Assembly (NCBI RefSeq): GCF_037126465.1
Contig: NC_088207.1
Span: 47,550,143 to 47,614,142 of the forward strand
DNA: 64,000 bases
DNA from: Ornithodoros turicata
Taxonomy: Eukaryota; Arthropoda; Arachnida; Ixodida; Argasidae
Direction of reading: 5' to 3'
Below, one piece after another: positions 32,262 through 43,460 of this stretch. The first letter of the stretch is position 1. The number at the start of each line of letters is the position of its first letter. The translations under genes were made by a program, and so were the position numbers. The notes under the pieces were generated by a model. That model did no database searches. It was not told the origin of the DNA and saw only the letters and a list, made by a program, of their open reading frames with translations.

Positions 32262-33517
32262 AGAGTGTGTACGAAAATGAAAATAGATCTTCGCGACACA
32301 ATGCAATAGAATTGCACGGAAAATACAGAAGTGGAGTCTTTTTCGGCGTTTTGTCGCTACGATCGATGATGAGGCAGCACTCGATCATGTTCGGAGGAGG
32401 TCACATGGGTGGCTGGAGGCCTACTTCCCATCATTCTTCCGTGTGCTTGGGTTATTAGAGGAAGGTATACGGTGCCTCCGCCCGTTCATTCTTCGATGCC
32501 AGTACGTGAACAGCATTTTCTTTGTATCAACATCGTCGCGTTGAAATGTCGTGCGACAGTCCGAAATAATGAGAGTCGTTATCTGCTGATGAAAGTACCG
32601 TATTAGGGCGTCGACTCGAAAAGACACTTTAAGCAAGTAACTTCCACGAAGAAACATACGGGCGTTCACGAATTGCACCTTCGCCCAGTGCACTGTTTTG
32701 AGACAGTCCTCCACGAATGGACTCATATTGAAATGTGGAAACCGGGGAACACTTACCTTCGAGCCTTCAACCTTTTCGTATGATTCCCTAATCTAATCTT
32801 CCCTTTCCCGCTCAGCGAGACTTCGCGTGCGCCAGTGTTTTTGCTGTTGAGGACAGTCCTGTGTACGTAAAGTAAAATGGGGGGGGGGGAATTTAAGCGT
32901 GACGCAGCTCCTGCTGGTGGTAAACGCCGTTAGGAGCTTGGGGGAACGCCTTCAAACGTATGCTAACGAAGTCGCCAGACCGTTTGGGCTTGGCTTGTGT
33001 GCTCTGTGTCTGTCTGATTTCGGGGTGGTGACGTTTCACTTTTCACGTTGTTGGTATCACTGGTCTGATTTAGCATTGCTACTGCGTGACTGCGTTCGCC
33101 TTTGCAATTCTGGTGTATACGAGCAGAACGCTATCCGTATATATATGTACATACAGAACGAGTAAGGTTGTTTTTGCATGCGGAGTCTCGTTCTGATTTC
33201 TTCTGTTTTTGGGTTGTGTCTCTCCATTCTTCTTGTGTGTATACTTTTGCAACGTGTCTCATCTGAGCTATTTTTGATTCAGGAATTGTGAGTTCGTCCG
33301 TAGGGTGCCCGATAGCTGCTTGCCTTCGTTTCTTGTCTTTGGAAATTACATAACTCTCGCTAACTCTATTCGCACGGATTCTTATGTCAAACAGCCTAAT
33401 CGCAGGTGTCCCGCATGTCAAGATCGCCTGGTAAAGCCTTTCAAATAGCGTTTATTGGTAATGTTTTATGTCCTAGCGAAGGCCATGTGAGTGGACGTTT
33501 TATATATATATATATAT
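32262..33517. other. no gene recognised
   Basis: Several open frames of 60-100 residues show no motifs. A G run lies at 32879-32890 and a (TA)n tract at 33500-33519 that abuts the tandem array. If the two-exon gene model is right, this is intron. Confidence 0.45.
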
Positions 33518-34675
33518 ATGTTTATAAGTCCCAAACGTCGCCACACCAGCTTTGGACAGCTGTTTCGGCCTTATTGGGCCTTCATCAGCAATGCGTAGGT
33601 GGGCGACGTTTGAGCGGGTGGCGTCGGAAGGTCACGTGGAACGTGATGTCCTCTCGTCAGGGTGAGAAACTCACCTCTGAAAGCCCAGCGCAAAGCCAGT
33701 AAAGTATTAAGTGAAAAAAAAATAGCATAGGCTCTTTGGCTGCACGTTTAACACATGTTTATAAGTCCCAAACGTCGCCACACCAGCTTTGGACAGCTGT
33801 TTCGGCCTTATTGGGCCTTCATCAGCAATGCGTAGGTGGGCGACGTTTGAGCGTGTGGCGTCGGTAGGTCACGTGCAACGTGATGTCCTCTCGTCAGGGT
33901 GAGAAACTCACCTCTGAAAGCCCAGTGCAAAGCCAGTAAAGTATTAAGTGAAAAAAAATAGCATAGGCTCTTTGGCTGCACGTTTAACACATGTTTATAA
34001 GTCCCAAACGTCGCCACACAAGCTTTGGACAGCTGTTTCGGCCTTATTGGGCCTTCATCAGCAATGCGTAGGTGGACGACGTTTGAGCGGGTGGCGTCGG
34101 AAGGTCACGTGGAACGTGATGTCCTCTCGTCAGGGTGAGAAACTCACCTCTGAAAGCACAGCGCAAAGCCAGTAAAGTATTAAGTGAAAAAAAAAAAAAA
34201 TAGCATAGGCTCTTTGGCTGCACGTTTAACACATGTTTATAAGTCCCAAACGTCGCCACACCAGCTTTGGACAGCTCTTGCGGCCTTATTGGGCCTTCAT
34301 CAGCAATGCGTAGGTGGGCAACGTTTGAGCGGGTGGCGTCGGTAGGTCACGTGCAACGTGATGTCCTCTCGTCAGGGTGAGAAACTCACCTCTGAAAGCC
34401 CAGTGCAAAGCCAGTAAAGTATTAAGTGAAAAAAAAAATAGCATAGGCTCTTAGGCTGCACGTTTAACACATGTTTATAAGTCCCAAACGTCGCCACACA
34501 AGCTTTGGACAGCTGTTTCGGCCTTATTGGGCCTTCATCAGCAATGCGTAGGTGGACGACGTTTGAGCGGGTGGCGTCGGAAGGTCACGTGGAACGTGAT
34601 GTCCTCTCGTCAGGGTGAGAAACTCACCTCTGAAAGCACAGCGCAAAGCCAGTAAAGTATTAAGTAAAAAAAAAT
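33518..34675 (-). repeat. tandem array of five about 238-bp units, Penelope-like pseudo-LTR candidate
   Basis: Units start with ATGTTTATAAGTCCCAAACG at 33518, 33755, 33991, 34233 and 34471, giving lengths of 237, 236, 242 and 238 bp and a final partial unit. On the minus strand each unit contains CTGATGA, a GGCC/GGCC hairpin, GAAAC, a 5-bp stem (CAGCT/AGCTG) and long-range pairing CAAACGTCGCC / GGCGACGTTTG, the arrangement of a hammerhead ribozyme. Penelope-like retroelements often have tandem pseudo-LTRs with hammerheads. The expected cleavage triplet is GUG, and there is an extra A after CUGAUGA, so activity is doubtful. No Penelope RT is present. Confidence 0.75.
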
Positions 34676-34782
34676 ATAATAAGGCCGAAACAGCTGTCCA
34701 AAGCTGGTGTGGCGACGTTTGGGACTTATAAACATGTGTTAAACGTGCAGCCAAAGAGCCTATGCTATTTTTTTTTTTCACT
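34676..34782 (+). repeat. inverted partial unit closing the tandem array
   Basis: AATAAGGCCGAAACAGCTGT starts an inverted partial copy that runs through GTTAAACGTGCAGCCAAAG to a T run and CACTTA. A (TA)n tract follows (34784-34797), mirroring the (TA)n at the left edge of the array. Terminal inverted partial units are a known feature of Penelope-like insertions. Confidence 0.7.
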
Positions 34783-34799
34783 TATATATATATATATCA

Positions 34800-35419
34800 C
34801 ATGTACAGGATTGTTGTGGACTCGGACGCGGCCATAATACTGTAGAGAGTTGACCGTTTTAGACTTTGGGTGTGCTGTATCGGATGTGCCGGAATCAAGT
34901 GCAGTCCAAACGTCACTCAGCCCTCGGAGTTATGCGGGCTGCAAAAGACCAATATCCTGAAAATCTTTTATCCACCTGGCCTTCGTGGGCTTTAGCCGGA
35001 CGTCGTATTCGATGCTCGCAGAGTATAGACACATGTTCCTCGCTCCCATACTGCGTCCAGCGTCCGTTACATACGCACCATGCGTTTTCCAGGAAAGCTC
35101 CGACAGTTGTTTACCGACATTTTGAAGTTACGTCCCGAATACAGTTTTGCGTTCAGCGATTCCAACATACTTCTTTAGAGCGACAGATTTACGTATAGAA
35201 TGCAATTGTTATATTTACAAAAATAGCTACGTGAGGTCTCGTAAGATTTAACTCGTTTCCTTCGTTTTTCTTTTTTCTTCTGGATCACCCAAGGGCATAA
35301 TGCAACTGAGGCTTACAAAGCACAGCGCGCTTCCCTGTTTTTCTAATAGTGTTACTGAAGCGGCTTGAGGAAGTCTAGTACCTGGTCTACTCTATTGTTA
35401 CAACTTGTACGTTTTGCAG
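34800..35419. other. no gene recognised; presumptive intron end
   Basis: One 110-residue open frame (34866-35198) has no motif and no splice support. Under the gene model this is the last part of the intron, ending TACGTTTTGCAG. Confidence 0.4.
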
Positions 35420-35725
35420 AAATTCCGCCTGTTCGGCAAGAAGAAGTCGACGCCAGATCCCAACTGCCCACAATGCAACCCGCAGCTTGTGGTCGCCATG
35501 AGAGCAAAGGCAAGGCAGCAAGATCTCCTCCATCAGCAGCAACAGCAACGGGAGGCTAACGACACAACTCCTGATCTTGCAGAAGACGAAGTTCCTTGCG
35601 AATGTCCCCAGTGCCAACGCAACCGGTCTGAGCAACCCCTCACAGTTGAGCTCCTTCCTATGGACACTCAAGTCACACTCCAGCACATGATGCAGGATGC
35701 AGCTTTTATGTGCAACCTCCTCTGA
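35420..35725 (+). CDS. candidate terminal exon, Cys-pair protein
   Basis: The exon follows an acceptor (GTTTTGCAG) and is open in phase 0 to a TGA at 35723. It encodes 101 residues: a basic start (KFRLFGKKK), a first CPQC pair (PDPNCPQCNPQ), an alpha-helical Arg/Gln region with a run of five Gln, an acidic segment, a second pair (CECPQCQRN), and a hydrophobic helical end (LLPMDTQVTLQHMMQDAAFM). Two CxxC pairs about 60 residues apart could bind a metal, but I recognise no family. Its codon use and low stop density are unlike the decayed repeats around it. It is probably a host gene joined to the exon at 31063-31153. Confidence 0.6.
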   Translation, partial: KFRLFGKKKSTPDPNCPQCNPQLVVAMRAKARQQDLLHQQQQQREANDTTPDLAEDEVPCECPQCQRNRSEQPLTVELLPMDTQVTLQHMMQDAAFMCNLL

Positions 35726-36128
35726 GAAGAAGACGTAGTCATTGTTATGCCTCCGTTACACGACGTGTAGTGCTTGGCCCACACATGAACTGGAGTTGTA
35801 CTGGAGTTGTACGTAATGGGGTCTAAGTCTGTTCTTCTGTACTTCTAGTCACGTTTCTGTGCCCCAAATGGTGTTTTGTTTGATTTTAGTAGTTTCGTGT
35901 AGACCTCGGGAGTGTCGCTTTCCACGGTGGTTTTCAGTGAAGCGCGGTTCAGGCAATGGCGTGCAAGAGGCACAAGATTGCGGTTTTGTTGTATATTGTT
36001 TTTGACATTGAAATTGAGTCGTAGAACATGTGGCAATTTTATGGTGGCGTTTAAGTGCGAGATTATGACATTATGAGCTTGAAATGGCAAACTGATATTT
36101 CACGGCATCTGGTGCATTTTTAGAGTGC
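35726..36128 (+). other. probable 3' UTR and intergenic sequence
   Basis: This is T-rich sequence after the stop at 35725. No AATAAA is evident before the LINE fragment at 36129. The nearest AATAAA on this strand is near 37289. Confidence 0.35.
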
Positions 36129-36670
36129 GGGGGGTCTATTTATTTTGGCGGGAAAAGTCAGCCAGAAGGGACGGCTTGCTATTTCTTGGTAAATAATTCC
36201 TTAGTTGGTAGTCAAGGTCCTGAAGTAGTCAGAGTCAAGCGATGTGGGGTCAAAGGTCAGAGGCCTTCCGCCGTCCCGCCCACGATTGGACAGGCTGCTG
36301 AGGAGACCGGTATCCCGCAGGTAGTGAAGAACCGCTGCGGTTACACCACCGCTGCGTCTGTCAAGTAATATATGTTGTGAAAAAGATGGAGTATCCGAGG
36401 CTGGTCGGGCGAGACTCGAGCGCGTCGCTGAAGATCTTGAAACGGCGGCTGTCGAGAAGAAGGTGTCGAATGCCTGTCTCGACGTTGCAAATAGAATATA
36501 GGGGTGTGGCTTGCTGGTCCATTTTGAACAGCAGTGACGGAGTGCGGCCGCGGTTGATGCGGAGCCGATGGATGACAGATTCTTCCCTCCTTGAGACACG
36601 ACTGCAGATAGTATACTCCAGCGTTGGGTCAATGGACCCAAGAAGGGGTTGGTCCTGGCAACGTCCTTGA
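36129..36670 (-). mobile_element. LINE 3' end with poly-C terminus
   Basis: On the minus strand the coding part has SVIHRLRINRGRTPSLLFKM, followed by a segment homologous in position to the LINE at 42257-42897 (SLLHRLRLNAARTRSLLF). The 3' UTR carries GAAATAGCAAGCCGTCCCTT and GGCTGACTTTTCCC, then AATAAATAGACCCCCC at the very end (36134-36129). This links the poly-C tails to a real LINE family. Part of it reads as a 146-codon open frame, which I regard as accidental. Confidence 0.7.
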
Positions 36671-38459
36671 CGTATTTTTAGACAAGGTGCGAAAAGCCTC
36701 CCGAGTTACTATTTCACAAATGAAAGAGAACAACGAACACGGGAACAGACATAGTGAGTGTAACCAAACTCAGCTTGCTTATAGACATATGCGCTCATCT
36801 CATATACAGTCGATCTGCGAACTAGTGCAGTTTGCTGTTCAGAATATTTTATTATATTTTATTGACCTCTATCTTCCATCATGACCAAGCTGAGAGCTAA
36901 CAGAGTCCTAACGAAAGTAATAGGGCTGTACGGGACTCGGTAGCGACCCTTGCTAACTATCAGGGCTGTTCACGTTCGATGTCAGGTGCTAACAGCTTTG
37001 GCGAAGTGGACCGATGTGTGTGGTACAGCGTTTGCGCACGTAAAGAGTGCAATACATTCAATAATCCGCCCATTTAATGACACACATTCCTGTTCAACCC
37101 CTTTCGTAATATCGTATACCCATGAAAACATGCAGGAGCGAGGCGCGTTTTTATGCCATGTGACGAAAGACTCCAAAGAACGCTCCGGACTAATGGAGGG
37201 GAGCACAACATACATTTCTGTGCCGTGGCATTTTGTAGATGTGTGGTTAGTCGGTAATCGGTATTGCTACATAGACTGATAGACTTACAATAAACAACTG
37301 ATTATGCACTTTGCATGGTAGTTCTTTGAAGTCAGCGGATATCGCCGCAGGAGCCCCAAAATGACAGCCCGCCTTTTCGATTTTCTGCCAGCACTGATAT
37401 AAGCTATTACCTAACCTGATGTGAACCACCCAGTGTGCATCCTTCATCACGAAAGAAAAAAAATAAATAAACGGGAAGAAAACGTAGGAACAAAAGGCAA
37501 ATGTGCAACAAGCCCAAATTTCCCCTCTTAGTTCGTCGTAAGGTTCCTTATACCGCAAGTCTGTGGTGTGTGTACCTGATCCACATCAATTGTATTTAGC
37601 AGCACTTCACCGCGCAGAACATTGAGGACTGCACTTGACACATAATACCAAATATATTTTTAGCCAGGGAAAAAATACAAATACAAAAGCCCTTTGATTC
37701 TTAGGAGTAGCCATGTTCATAAAGTTGTTTTCACCTGTCGTGCTGTCCATGAATCACGGAGGGTATATTGTGAAACGACGCCCTCTTTTAACGCCCTGGC
37801 CAACTTCGTAAATGTCAAACTATACAGATTTCCCGTCCTGCCCTTGTACCCCCTAGAGCAACAGCAACAATGAATTATGCATGGTGATGTCGTGGGGTGT
37901 TCCCCCGTTTAGACTCCGGGACCCTATATACCCCAGTGCATGTGCGGTAACTATGATTCGATGAGCTGAAGCAGAAAGCAGTGTACGTTTTCCAGTCAAA
38001 CTGCTAGTGTGTATTTGGTTGTCGATTCTTTGGCAGCCACATGACTTTCGATGGTTGTGGGTGACTGTGGTTGCCAGTGTGCTGTACGAGAGGCCTCGAC
38101 AATTCATATGGCGCCATATAGTGCCATTGAGATACATAGAAACAGCAATGCCCATATCATAATAAGTATGTGGTAGTTGCACAGGGCTAAGTCATCCTTG
38201 AGGTCCTCCATGGAAGAGTATAATCCTTAGTTCACGGCATGAGGGAATCTTGAAAATGCTTTGGTATGTCGTCGCCCATTACACATCCACTTCCATGCAC
38301 CCTTGAAAAGCATTACAGTTGCGGCATACCTTGCTTGGTTTGATTGTTTGCTCGTTTATTTTAGTTGTGATTGCAAGTGGGGACGATGGGTTTCTACATT
38401 CCTTCTCATTCCTGCCACAAGCACTTGCAAAATACATCAGTGCAGATTTTTATGAATGG
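36671..38459. other. no gene recognised
   Basis: No frame here has recognisable motifs or supported splice signals. An AATAAA at about 37289 on the plus strand could serve as a polyadenylation signal for the gene ending at 35725. Confidence 0.4.
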
Positions 38460-38467
38460 GCCAACAC

Positions 38468-38885
38468 CAGTGGCGTAGCCAGACCTCCAAGGTAGGGGGG
38501 GCTCGATACGAAAACTCGCCCCCCCCCCCCGCTGATCCTGTGTCGACAACACACAACTTGTGCACGCTGCAAACTGAGGATTAAAAAAAAAGGAACGAAA
38601 ATAGTTGATTTAGACGTTCACAGTACGATTACATGTATAGGCTGTCATGACCAATGAGGTGGTGTCACAAGATTGGAAGTATTTTGAAAAGCTCATACTT
38701 TGAAAACCATTCAAGAGTGCTTCTTAGATAGACGCCATGAACTGCAAGAACCTTCGCGATCGTCACACTGGTCCCCCCCCCCCCCAACATATATTATGTT
38801 CTAGGATTTGCACGATTTGTGTGGGTCGGTCCGTGGCAGGTAGGGGGGCTCGAACCCCCCCTAGCCCCCCGTGGCTACGCCACTG
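38468..38885. mobile_element. hAT-type MITE with 8-bp TSD
   Basis: The ends CAGTGGCGTAGCCA and the complementary TGGCTACGCCACTG form the terminal repeats. GCCAACAC is duplicated exactly at 38460-38467 and 38886-38893. The 418-bp interior has C and G runs next to each end and no transposase. The 8-bp TSD and CAG...CTG ends fit hAT. Confidence 0.85.
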
Positions 38886-38893
38886 GCCAACAC

Positions 38894-40683
38894 CATGGAG
38901 GAAAGAAACACAAGGAGCGGCTTCTCGCGCCAGACTAGCTAGCCACCCTCTAGCGGTCGCTCGAGTCAAAATCGCCATTGCTTTCTGTCCATCACGTAAT
39001 CCCTTCTAAAGTTTCGGTTTTGCAAGGCTTTGTTTCTCGCGCTGCTCTCCGTATGATTTTGCTTTTTGAAAGTAATTTAGTGTGAAAACGTGAGCACCAT
39101 CGTAGAAACGACGTATGGTAATGTGTTCCTGTTCCGGCTGCGCCTCTCGTTGAACTGAAAGCAGCTCTGTCACGGGAACGCGTTTTGTTCGTATAATTAC
39201 ACGGCAAGTTGTTTTAGTCGCCCGTGTGTGTTCGAGTCATCCTGAATTGTTCATTTGGGACCTCAAACTGTGCCGCAGATTAATTTCATATCTTCTGTTG
39301 TTCTACAAATCTGATTAATGGCATTTTGAGAACGGCATTCTTTACCACTTAATGAAGGAACCTACATACGTTGGAAGTAACCGTTGCCACACGTGATGTT
39401 TCCGGTCCCGCGTACTCCTTTTGCTTTCTGCACACTGTGACTGGTCTTCTAATAGAACAGTAAACATTCGAACACACAGAAATAAAGGGCAAGCGCGCGT
39501 TCAACGTAATACTGCCATTTGAACTGTGACACAACTACAGCTCGCGTCGTCTGCTCTGCTGGCTCCATGCTGTCTGGAGGGTCACGTGAGCGGTCACATG
39601 GTGGACAGGAGCATCCCAGAATGCAATGCAAAGCCGGCTACGCTCGTCTCGATAGAAAACTGTCGGAGGGGCCGCTCCTTGTGTTTCCTTCCTCCATGGC
39701 CAACACCAACACACAAGCTGCGCTTGCTTCGCCTACTTCAACACGCATCGACGCACACTTGGACAAGAATATTACCGTCTCGTCAGTGACTATAAAGCCT
39801 CCAATGTGAAATGCACCGTCATCGCAAAATGCTTCTCATCGTGCATCCGCTGGAAGTCGTTCCAGAGACGTCGCCACATCTTTATCTGTTTTGTTTATGC
39901 AATACATGCTGTATATGCAAATCAGAAACAGAGGACTGGGCAAACAGAGCACTGGGGACTGCTGTGTTCCGTTACAGTGTGATAGACATAATTATCGTGC
40001 ATGTGTAAAGCAGGGCCCAAAGTACCGTTACATTACATGCTAATCGCAAAAGCCACAAAATTGTCGGCATGTTGGAAAGCACACCGGAACTGTATTGGAT
40101 AGGCATGGAGTTAATGAGTTATTGTGCTGAGATGAGGTATGAAACAAAAATGATTGATTGATTGATTATTAAAATAAAAAAATGGAGATGTTAGCCTCGA
40201 GTCACTCGAGTCACAAAACTGAGTTTGTATCCAACTCCATTGCACCAGTATACAGTTTCCCAAATGTGACACGATGTGTTATAGTTTAGGACAGAGGAAT
40301 TAATTAGGTAGTATAAATATGCCGTGATGGTATATGACGAGTTCTGTTATGTGTTTTATGTGTCAAGAAGCACTCTTGTAAAAATGTGGTTGTATTTAAA
40401 CATGCCTTTAAACCTAGCTTTATAAATTAAAGGAGCAGTGAAGAGCCCTAACTAAGTATGCATACGAACATAGCATTTATTTTTAGTACCGCGGTATCGA
40501 CTACTCATATGCATCTTCGTGTCTGAGCTGTAAATTGACTGCAGCTTTGTAGTGAGCATGTGGACGTCTTTGCTGAAGCTGTTCCTTTCGGTCACTGAGA
40601 CTATCCATGAATCCGCGTAACACTAATGGCGCTGTCAGTTCCGTTTGTGTCTCTAAGCTGGTACCTGCTGGAAGAAGTCTCCA
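38894..40683. other. no gene recognised
   Basis: Open frames up to 96 residues (39519-39809) lack motifs. Short GATT repeats lie at about 40153-40170. No RNA gene was found. Confidence 0.4.
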
Positions 40684-40932
40684 CACTCTTAAAAATGAAC
40701 TTCACCGCATAGCACGCTCCTAGCCAACCATAATCTCGAATGATATCGTTATCTGCCCTGATTTGTTGAAAACGGGAGGCGTACGCCTTTTTTGTGACAC
40801 TTATGCTGTTCATAACTGTCACAAAAAAGGCGTACGCCTCCCGTTTTCAACAAATCATGGCAGATAACGTAATCATTCGACATGAGGGTTGGCTAAGAGC
40901 GTGCTATGCGGTGAAGTTCAGTTTTAAGAGTG
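40684..40932. repeat. GGCGTACGCC-family MITE, complete, near consensus
   Basis: A 249-bp foldback with ends CACTCTTAAAAATGAACTTC and GAAGTTCAGTTTTAAGAGTG. Both stems contain AACGGGAGGCGTACGCC. The dinucleotide CA flanks both sides. This is the best-preserved copy and a good reference for subfamily A. Confidence 0.82.
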
Positions 40933-41639
40933 CATTTAGTGTTTGAGTTTCAGAGAAGATATCTTTGACTACGGCTTCCAGTCTCTTCACTGCTCCATTT
41001 GGGATCTGTGTGCCAAAGTAAAAGCTACGGTACGTTTTCATGTGCATATACTGGACATTTTGGCTTCATAAAGCCTTACACGGTAAATCACTTCATCACA
41101 CGAAATATCACACAGATAGCGAGTACCACCCGGTACTTCTTCACAGGTTCCTTAAGAATGTGTTGTGATGTATCCATGACAGTGTTTCTTTGCAGTATGC
41201 CGGTCATAATTGTATACCACTTCAGTATATTGTTGCCACGTCCTTAGCGTAGATATTTCCCGGATGAATTTCTTGTCCGGAAAAAGTGCAGTTGCAGCAT
41301 CACGTGCTGAGTACGTTGAAGACAGTTGTTGTTGAAGACAGTTGCGCATATCTCGCGCCACTCAGGTTAACCCAAGTTTGAGTTGTTCAGACGTTTTTGT
41401 AATTGAGATAAACGCGAGTACCTACATGATGTGCTTCGTTGTGTTTCTCTAGAAGAGGCGTTAAGTAGACGGTGGAAGGCATTAAGGTGCGCGCATGTAC
41501 TTTCGGTACCAAAGTTTGGAGCATGCAGGTATCTCTATGTAATGTAGCCGTTGGCGCGCAGGGGACTCCCCGGTTCGGCGCCTGGAGCAGGAGTCGAAGC
41601 ACCAAGTGCATGATCAAGTGTAACCGACGTGTTCGTTTG
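40933..41639. other. no gene recognised
   Basis: No supported features apart from small open frames on both strands. Confidence 0.4.
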
Positions 41640-41709
41640 TACAAGGGTCGTTCAAGGCTGATCGATACTTTTATATCTTTAAATACAATGGAAAATTCGA
41701 GAATCGCCA

Positions 41710-43440
41710 AACTACATCAGTTTTTCAAAGTATTCACCGTGCGCATCTAGACGCCGCTGCCATCGGTGTGGCAACTCTTTGATGCATTTGGCTTAGAAGG
41801 AAGTGGGCTGTTGTCGTAGCCATTGTAGTACGTCTTTCTGGAGGGCTTCATCTGTGTGGAACGTCTCCTCTTTCTCCCAAGGTGCTCTTTAAGGGGCCCA
41901 AACACACGATAATCGCTTGGGGCTGAATCTGGGCTGCAAGAGGCATGAGACAAAACCTCCCCAGCGCATTTCTGCTAGGGTTGCTACCGTCAAATTCGCC
42001 GTGTGAGGCCGGACATTGTCTTGAAGAAGAATGACCCTTCCGGGCAACTTCCCACTGCTTTCCCTGCAAATTATGTTTCGCAATGCACCGTTTCTCAATG
42101 TGGAGTAGTACTGGGTATTAATTGTGACCCCTGGCTCCAAGAAGTCCACATGGATGACACCCCGCACGTGCCAGAGGACATTTCTAATCGACTTTCCGGC
42201 AAACGGCTGCATCTTGGCTGCCATTCCATGCTGCTTCTTTTTGTCTCTTTTTTTTTGGGGGGGGAGAGGAAAGATAAAAGGGGAAAGGTCAGCCATGCAG
42301 CACGTCGACTTGCTATTCCATAAAAAAAGGGTAAATAAATAACTAAATAAAATAAGATAAAAATAAATGAAAAGAAACCCGTTTTACAGGGAGCCCAGGA
42401 GGCTCGTATCACGCAGAAAGCGGAGCACCGCCTTATAGTGACACTCCACTGGCTAGCTCGCTGCACGGGCCCAGGGAACGTCGCGAGGGAAACGTCCGTG
42501 AAACCAGGCTCTGAGAGTCGTTGCCAGAGCACGGCACGATGATGATGGTGACGGTGATAGTGGAAGAGCTGATGGGAGATATCGTCTTCTATACGGCGCA
42601 GCAGGAGCAAGTGTGAAATGGGATGCGACCCATTGTGAACAGGAGTGAACGGGTGCGGGCAGCGTTCAGCCGAAGACGATGTAGAAGGGACTCTTCTTCG
42701 CGTGTACAGCGGCAGCCGATGACAAGCTCCAGTGAGAGGTCGATGGACTGCAGGAATGCATAAGGTCGAACAGCTTCTACAAGAAACTGGCGGGTGCCGT
42801 CGCCGCAGAGACGCCGTTAGCAGGCGATACGCAGACCCCGGGAGCGTCAGTAGTGGCCCCAGCGTGGCCGCATCAAGCTAGGCCCGTCTCGCAGCCGCGT
42901 CAGCACAGGTGTTTCCACTGGTTGTCTATGGTGTGAAACGATGCTTCCAGGGTTCATGTCATGTGATGACTGATTACAAAATTTCGTCCCTCTCGGATTG
43001 AAACCGGTTCAGCAGCTGCTCAGAGACTGACGTGCGCATTCGTCGTGACAAGTGTGGCGTCGGGGGAAGCCATCTTGCACAGACTTTGCGGAACAGTAAG
43101 TGCTTGTGAATAATAGCCTCCAGGTTACCAACACCAACATTACGCTGGGCTGCAATGTCCCGAACTGTTGCTCCCCGGTTCTCGAGAATGGCTTGCTCTG
43201 CGCAGGCCATGTTTACTGGCGTGATCGCAAGTCGGACAGACGTGTCCATGTTGTTCATTCGTCACTATATATCCCGCCCTTCGCCAAACTGTCTGCACCA
43301 TTCGTACACTCTTCCCCTTGACACCGTTTGTTCCCCATACTGTGCCTGTAATATTTGCAAAATCTCAGCTGGTTAGACATTCTCCGTCACAAGGAACTTG
43401 ATTACGCATCACTCTTCCACAGCGACAGACACACTGCATG
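41710..43440 (-). pseudogene. mariner transposase, interrupted and decayed
   Basis: N-terminal helix-turn-helix region: ECVIKFLVTENV, PAEILQILQAQYGEQTV and GRVYEWCRQFGEGRD. Second HTH: GATVRDIAAQRNVGVGNLEA. Then RKVCARWLPP and LLNRFQSERDEIL. The first catalytic Asp region near 42950 is degraded (the reading resembles SVIT...HEPWKHRFTP). After the LINE: SIRNVLWHVRGVIHVDFLEP, then VILLQDNVRPHTAN with the second catalytic Asp, and CSPDSAPSDYRVF with the third, which fits a DD34D spacing. The end reads LPHRWQRRLDAHGEYFEKLM near 41715. There are several stops and frameshifts. Confidence 0.85.
42257..42897 (-). mobile_element. LINE 3' end inserted in mariner, poly-C terminus
   Basis: Starting near 42897 the minus strand reads ADAAARRA (RNase H end), SLLHRLRLNAARTRSLLF, a Cys/His region with EDDISHQLFHYH, and SLATFPGPVQRASQWSV. 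The 3' UTR has GAATAGCAAGTCGACGTGCT, GGCTGACCTTTCCCC, then TCTCCCCCCCC at 42264-42257. It belongs to the same family as 36129-36670. Mariner coding sequence resumes directly on the other side. Confidence 0.8.
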
Positions 43441-43460
43441 ATAGCTGCCGCTGCTGCACG

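Larger units (their letters stand above)
41640..43460 (-). mobile_element. mariner element, split by a LINE
   Basis: It is read right to left, with the N-terminal transposase at 43440-42900 and the C-terminal part at 42240-41710. A candidate terminal repeat, TACAAGGGTCGTTCAAG, lies at 41640 on the plus strand. The matching end at the right is not visible, so the element is 5'-truncated or its end is lost. The insertion at 42257-42897 is a LINE. The family is mariner rather than Tc1, judging by LLQDNVRPHTA and SPDSAPSDYRVF. Confidence 0.85.

Noticed and set aside
33131..33421. 96-codon minus-strand open frame
   Set aside because: The sequence is protein-like in composition but has no start context, splice signals or recognised motif; not enough support.
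33518..34782. CRISPR-like array
   Set aside because: Units are contiguous with no spacers and this is animal DNA; it is a tandem repeat.
36201..36641. 146-codon minus-strand open frame as a gene
   Set aside because: It lies within the 3' end of a LINE and is in a different frame from the LINE protein.
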